Assembly (NCBI GenBank): GCA_003154025.1 | Contig: PMCE01000168.1 | Coordinates: forward strand, 1-5,060 | DNA from: Syntrophaceae bacterium | Lineage (GTDB): Bacteria > Desulfobacterota > SM23-61 | Direction of reading: 5' to 3' | Length of the DNA stretch: 5,060 nucleotides | Part shown: positions 4,633-5,060 of the stretch, piece after piece | How positions within the stretch are numbered: position 1 is the stretch's first letter | Layout: the number at the start of each line of letters is the position of its first letter | Position numbers and translations under genes: made by a program | Notes under the pieces: generated by a model | Databases searched by the model: none | What the model was told of the DNA's origin: nothing | What the model saw: the letters and a program-made list of their open reading frames with translations, nothing else

Positions 4633-5060
4633 ATGAAGTACTATGACCGAGTCTGCAGCATCTTGTGCTTCGCTTTCGCAGGAATCGTCATCTGCCTATC
4701 CTTCTCAGTTCCCATGGGCCGCATCGGCAAACCCGGGCCGGCATTCATGCCTTTTTGGGTGGCGGTCACCTTAGCCCTTCTCTCCATCCTCTTATGGGTT
4801 GAGGCGGGCAGGCGCAAAGGCATTGAGGCCCCGGTGCAATTCCTATCCGGCGAAGGGCGATGGTCCAGCGTGATGATGACCGTGGGCGCCCTCTTGGGCT
4901 ACGCCTTCCTGGTAGAACCCCTTGGTTTTTTCCTCAGTACGCTGTTTCTTCTGCTCTTCCTGTTCCGCTTCATCGGGAACCTGAAATGGTGGGTGGTCTT
5001 TACCGGGATGGTGCTGGTTACCCTGATGACTCATGTGCTCTTCAAAGTAGCCCTGAAGGT
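4633..5060 (+). CDS. tctB: TctB-like small membrane subunit of TTT transporter, 3'-truncated by window edge
   Basis: Open from ATG 4633 to the window end with no stop: 142 complete codons. The product is a hydrophobic protein with about four to five membrane segments: roughly residues 7-26, 38-57, 79-97, 99-115 and 120-141. Soluble loops fall at 27-37 (PMGRIGKPGPA) and 58-77 (charged). The KPGPAFMPFW segment matches the Gly-Pro-Gly-x-x-Pro feature common in TctB proteins, and VEPLGFFLST matches their conserved central Leu-Gly-Phe. TctB proteins usually run to about 150-170 residues, so only a short tail is missing. In TTT systems TctB pairs with the large permease TctA in the inner membrane to drive ion-coupled uptake of the carboxylate delivered by TctC. 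Position after two tctC-like genes supports the call; tctA is expected directly downstream, outside the window. Sequence conservation in this family is low, so the call rests on topology, motifs and context together. Confidence 0.85.
   Translation, partial: MKYYDRVCSILCFAFAGIVICLSFSVPMGRIGKPGPAFMPFWVAVTLALLSILLWVEAGRRKGIEAPVQFLSGEGRWSSVMMTVGALLGYAFLVEPLGFFLSTLFLLLFLFRFIGNLKWWVVFTGMVLVTLMTHVLFKVALK

Overview
The window is a compact, fully plus-strand stretch of bacterial DNA. It has high GC content, dense genes and strong Shine-Dalgarno sites. Five protein genes lie in one direction: the 3' part of an isocitrate/isopropylmalate dehydrogenase family gene (1-726), a B12-domain-less acyl-CoA mutase large subunit of the methylmalonyl-CoA mutase family (857-2533), two tandem periplasmic TctC/Bug-type solute-binding proteins (2629-3588 and 3603-4577), and the 5' part of a TctB-like small membrane subunit of a tripartite tricarboxylate transporter (4633-5060, running off the end). 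The large TctA permease would be expected just beyond the right edge, but it is not visible here.

Layout: the two gaps flanking the mutase gene (727-856 and 2534-2628) both carry short tandem repeats arranged as inverted repeats. The first holds heptamers of the GCTCATA type with a perfect 16-bp inverted repeat, then a second heptamer tract of CTCTATG type. The second holds TTTCAC hexamers with a 22-bp imperfect inverted repeat. The later gaps are short (14 and 55 nt), so the binding proteins and TctB look like one transcription unit. The mutase could be co-transcribed with them or partly separated by the repeat hairpins.

How the genes may work together (inference): the transporter genes would bring in a carboxylate, probably a di- or tricarboxylic acid. 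The mutase would rearrange the carbon skeleton of a CoA thioester derived from it. The dehydrogenase would oxidise (and typically decarboxylate) a 2-hydroxy diacid. The mutase keeps the residues used for a free substrate carboxylate and for radical chemistry, but two active-site loops differ strongly from classical methylmalonyl-CoA mutase. The exact substrate is therefore open. This divergent mutase next to a duplicated TctC pair is the most interesting part of the window.

Organism: the mix of separate-subunit acyl-CoA mutase, TTT transporters and short intergenic repeat tracts would fit an anaerobic or metabolically versatile bacterium, perhaps of the former Deltaproteobacteria (Desulfobacterota). 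That is an impression, not something the sequence proves. No RNA genes, CRISPR arrays, insertion sequences or origins were seen.
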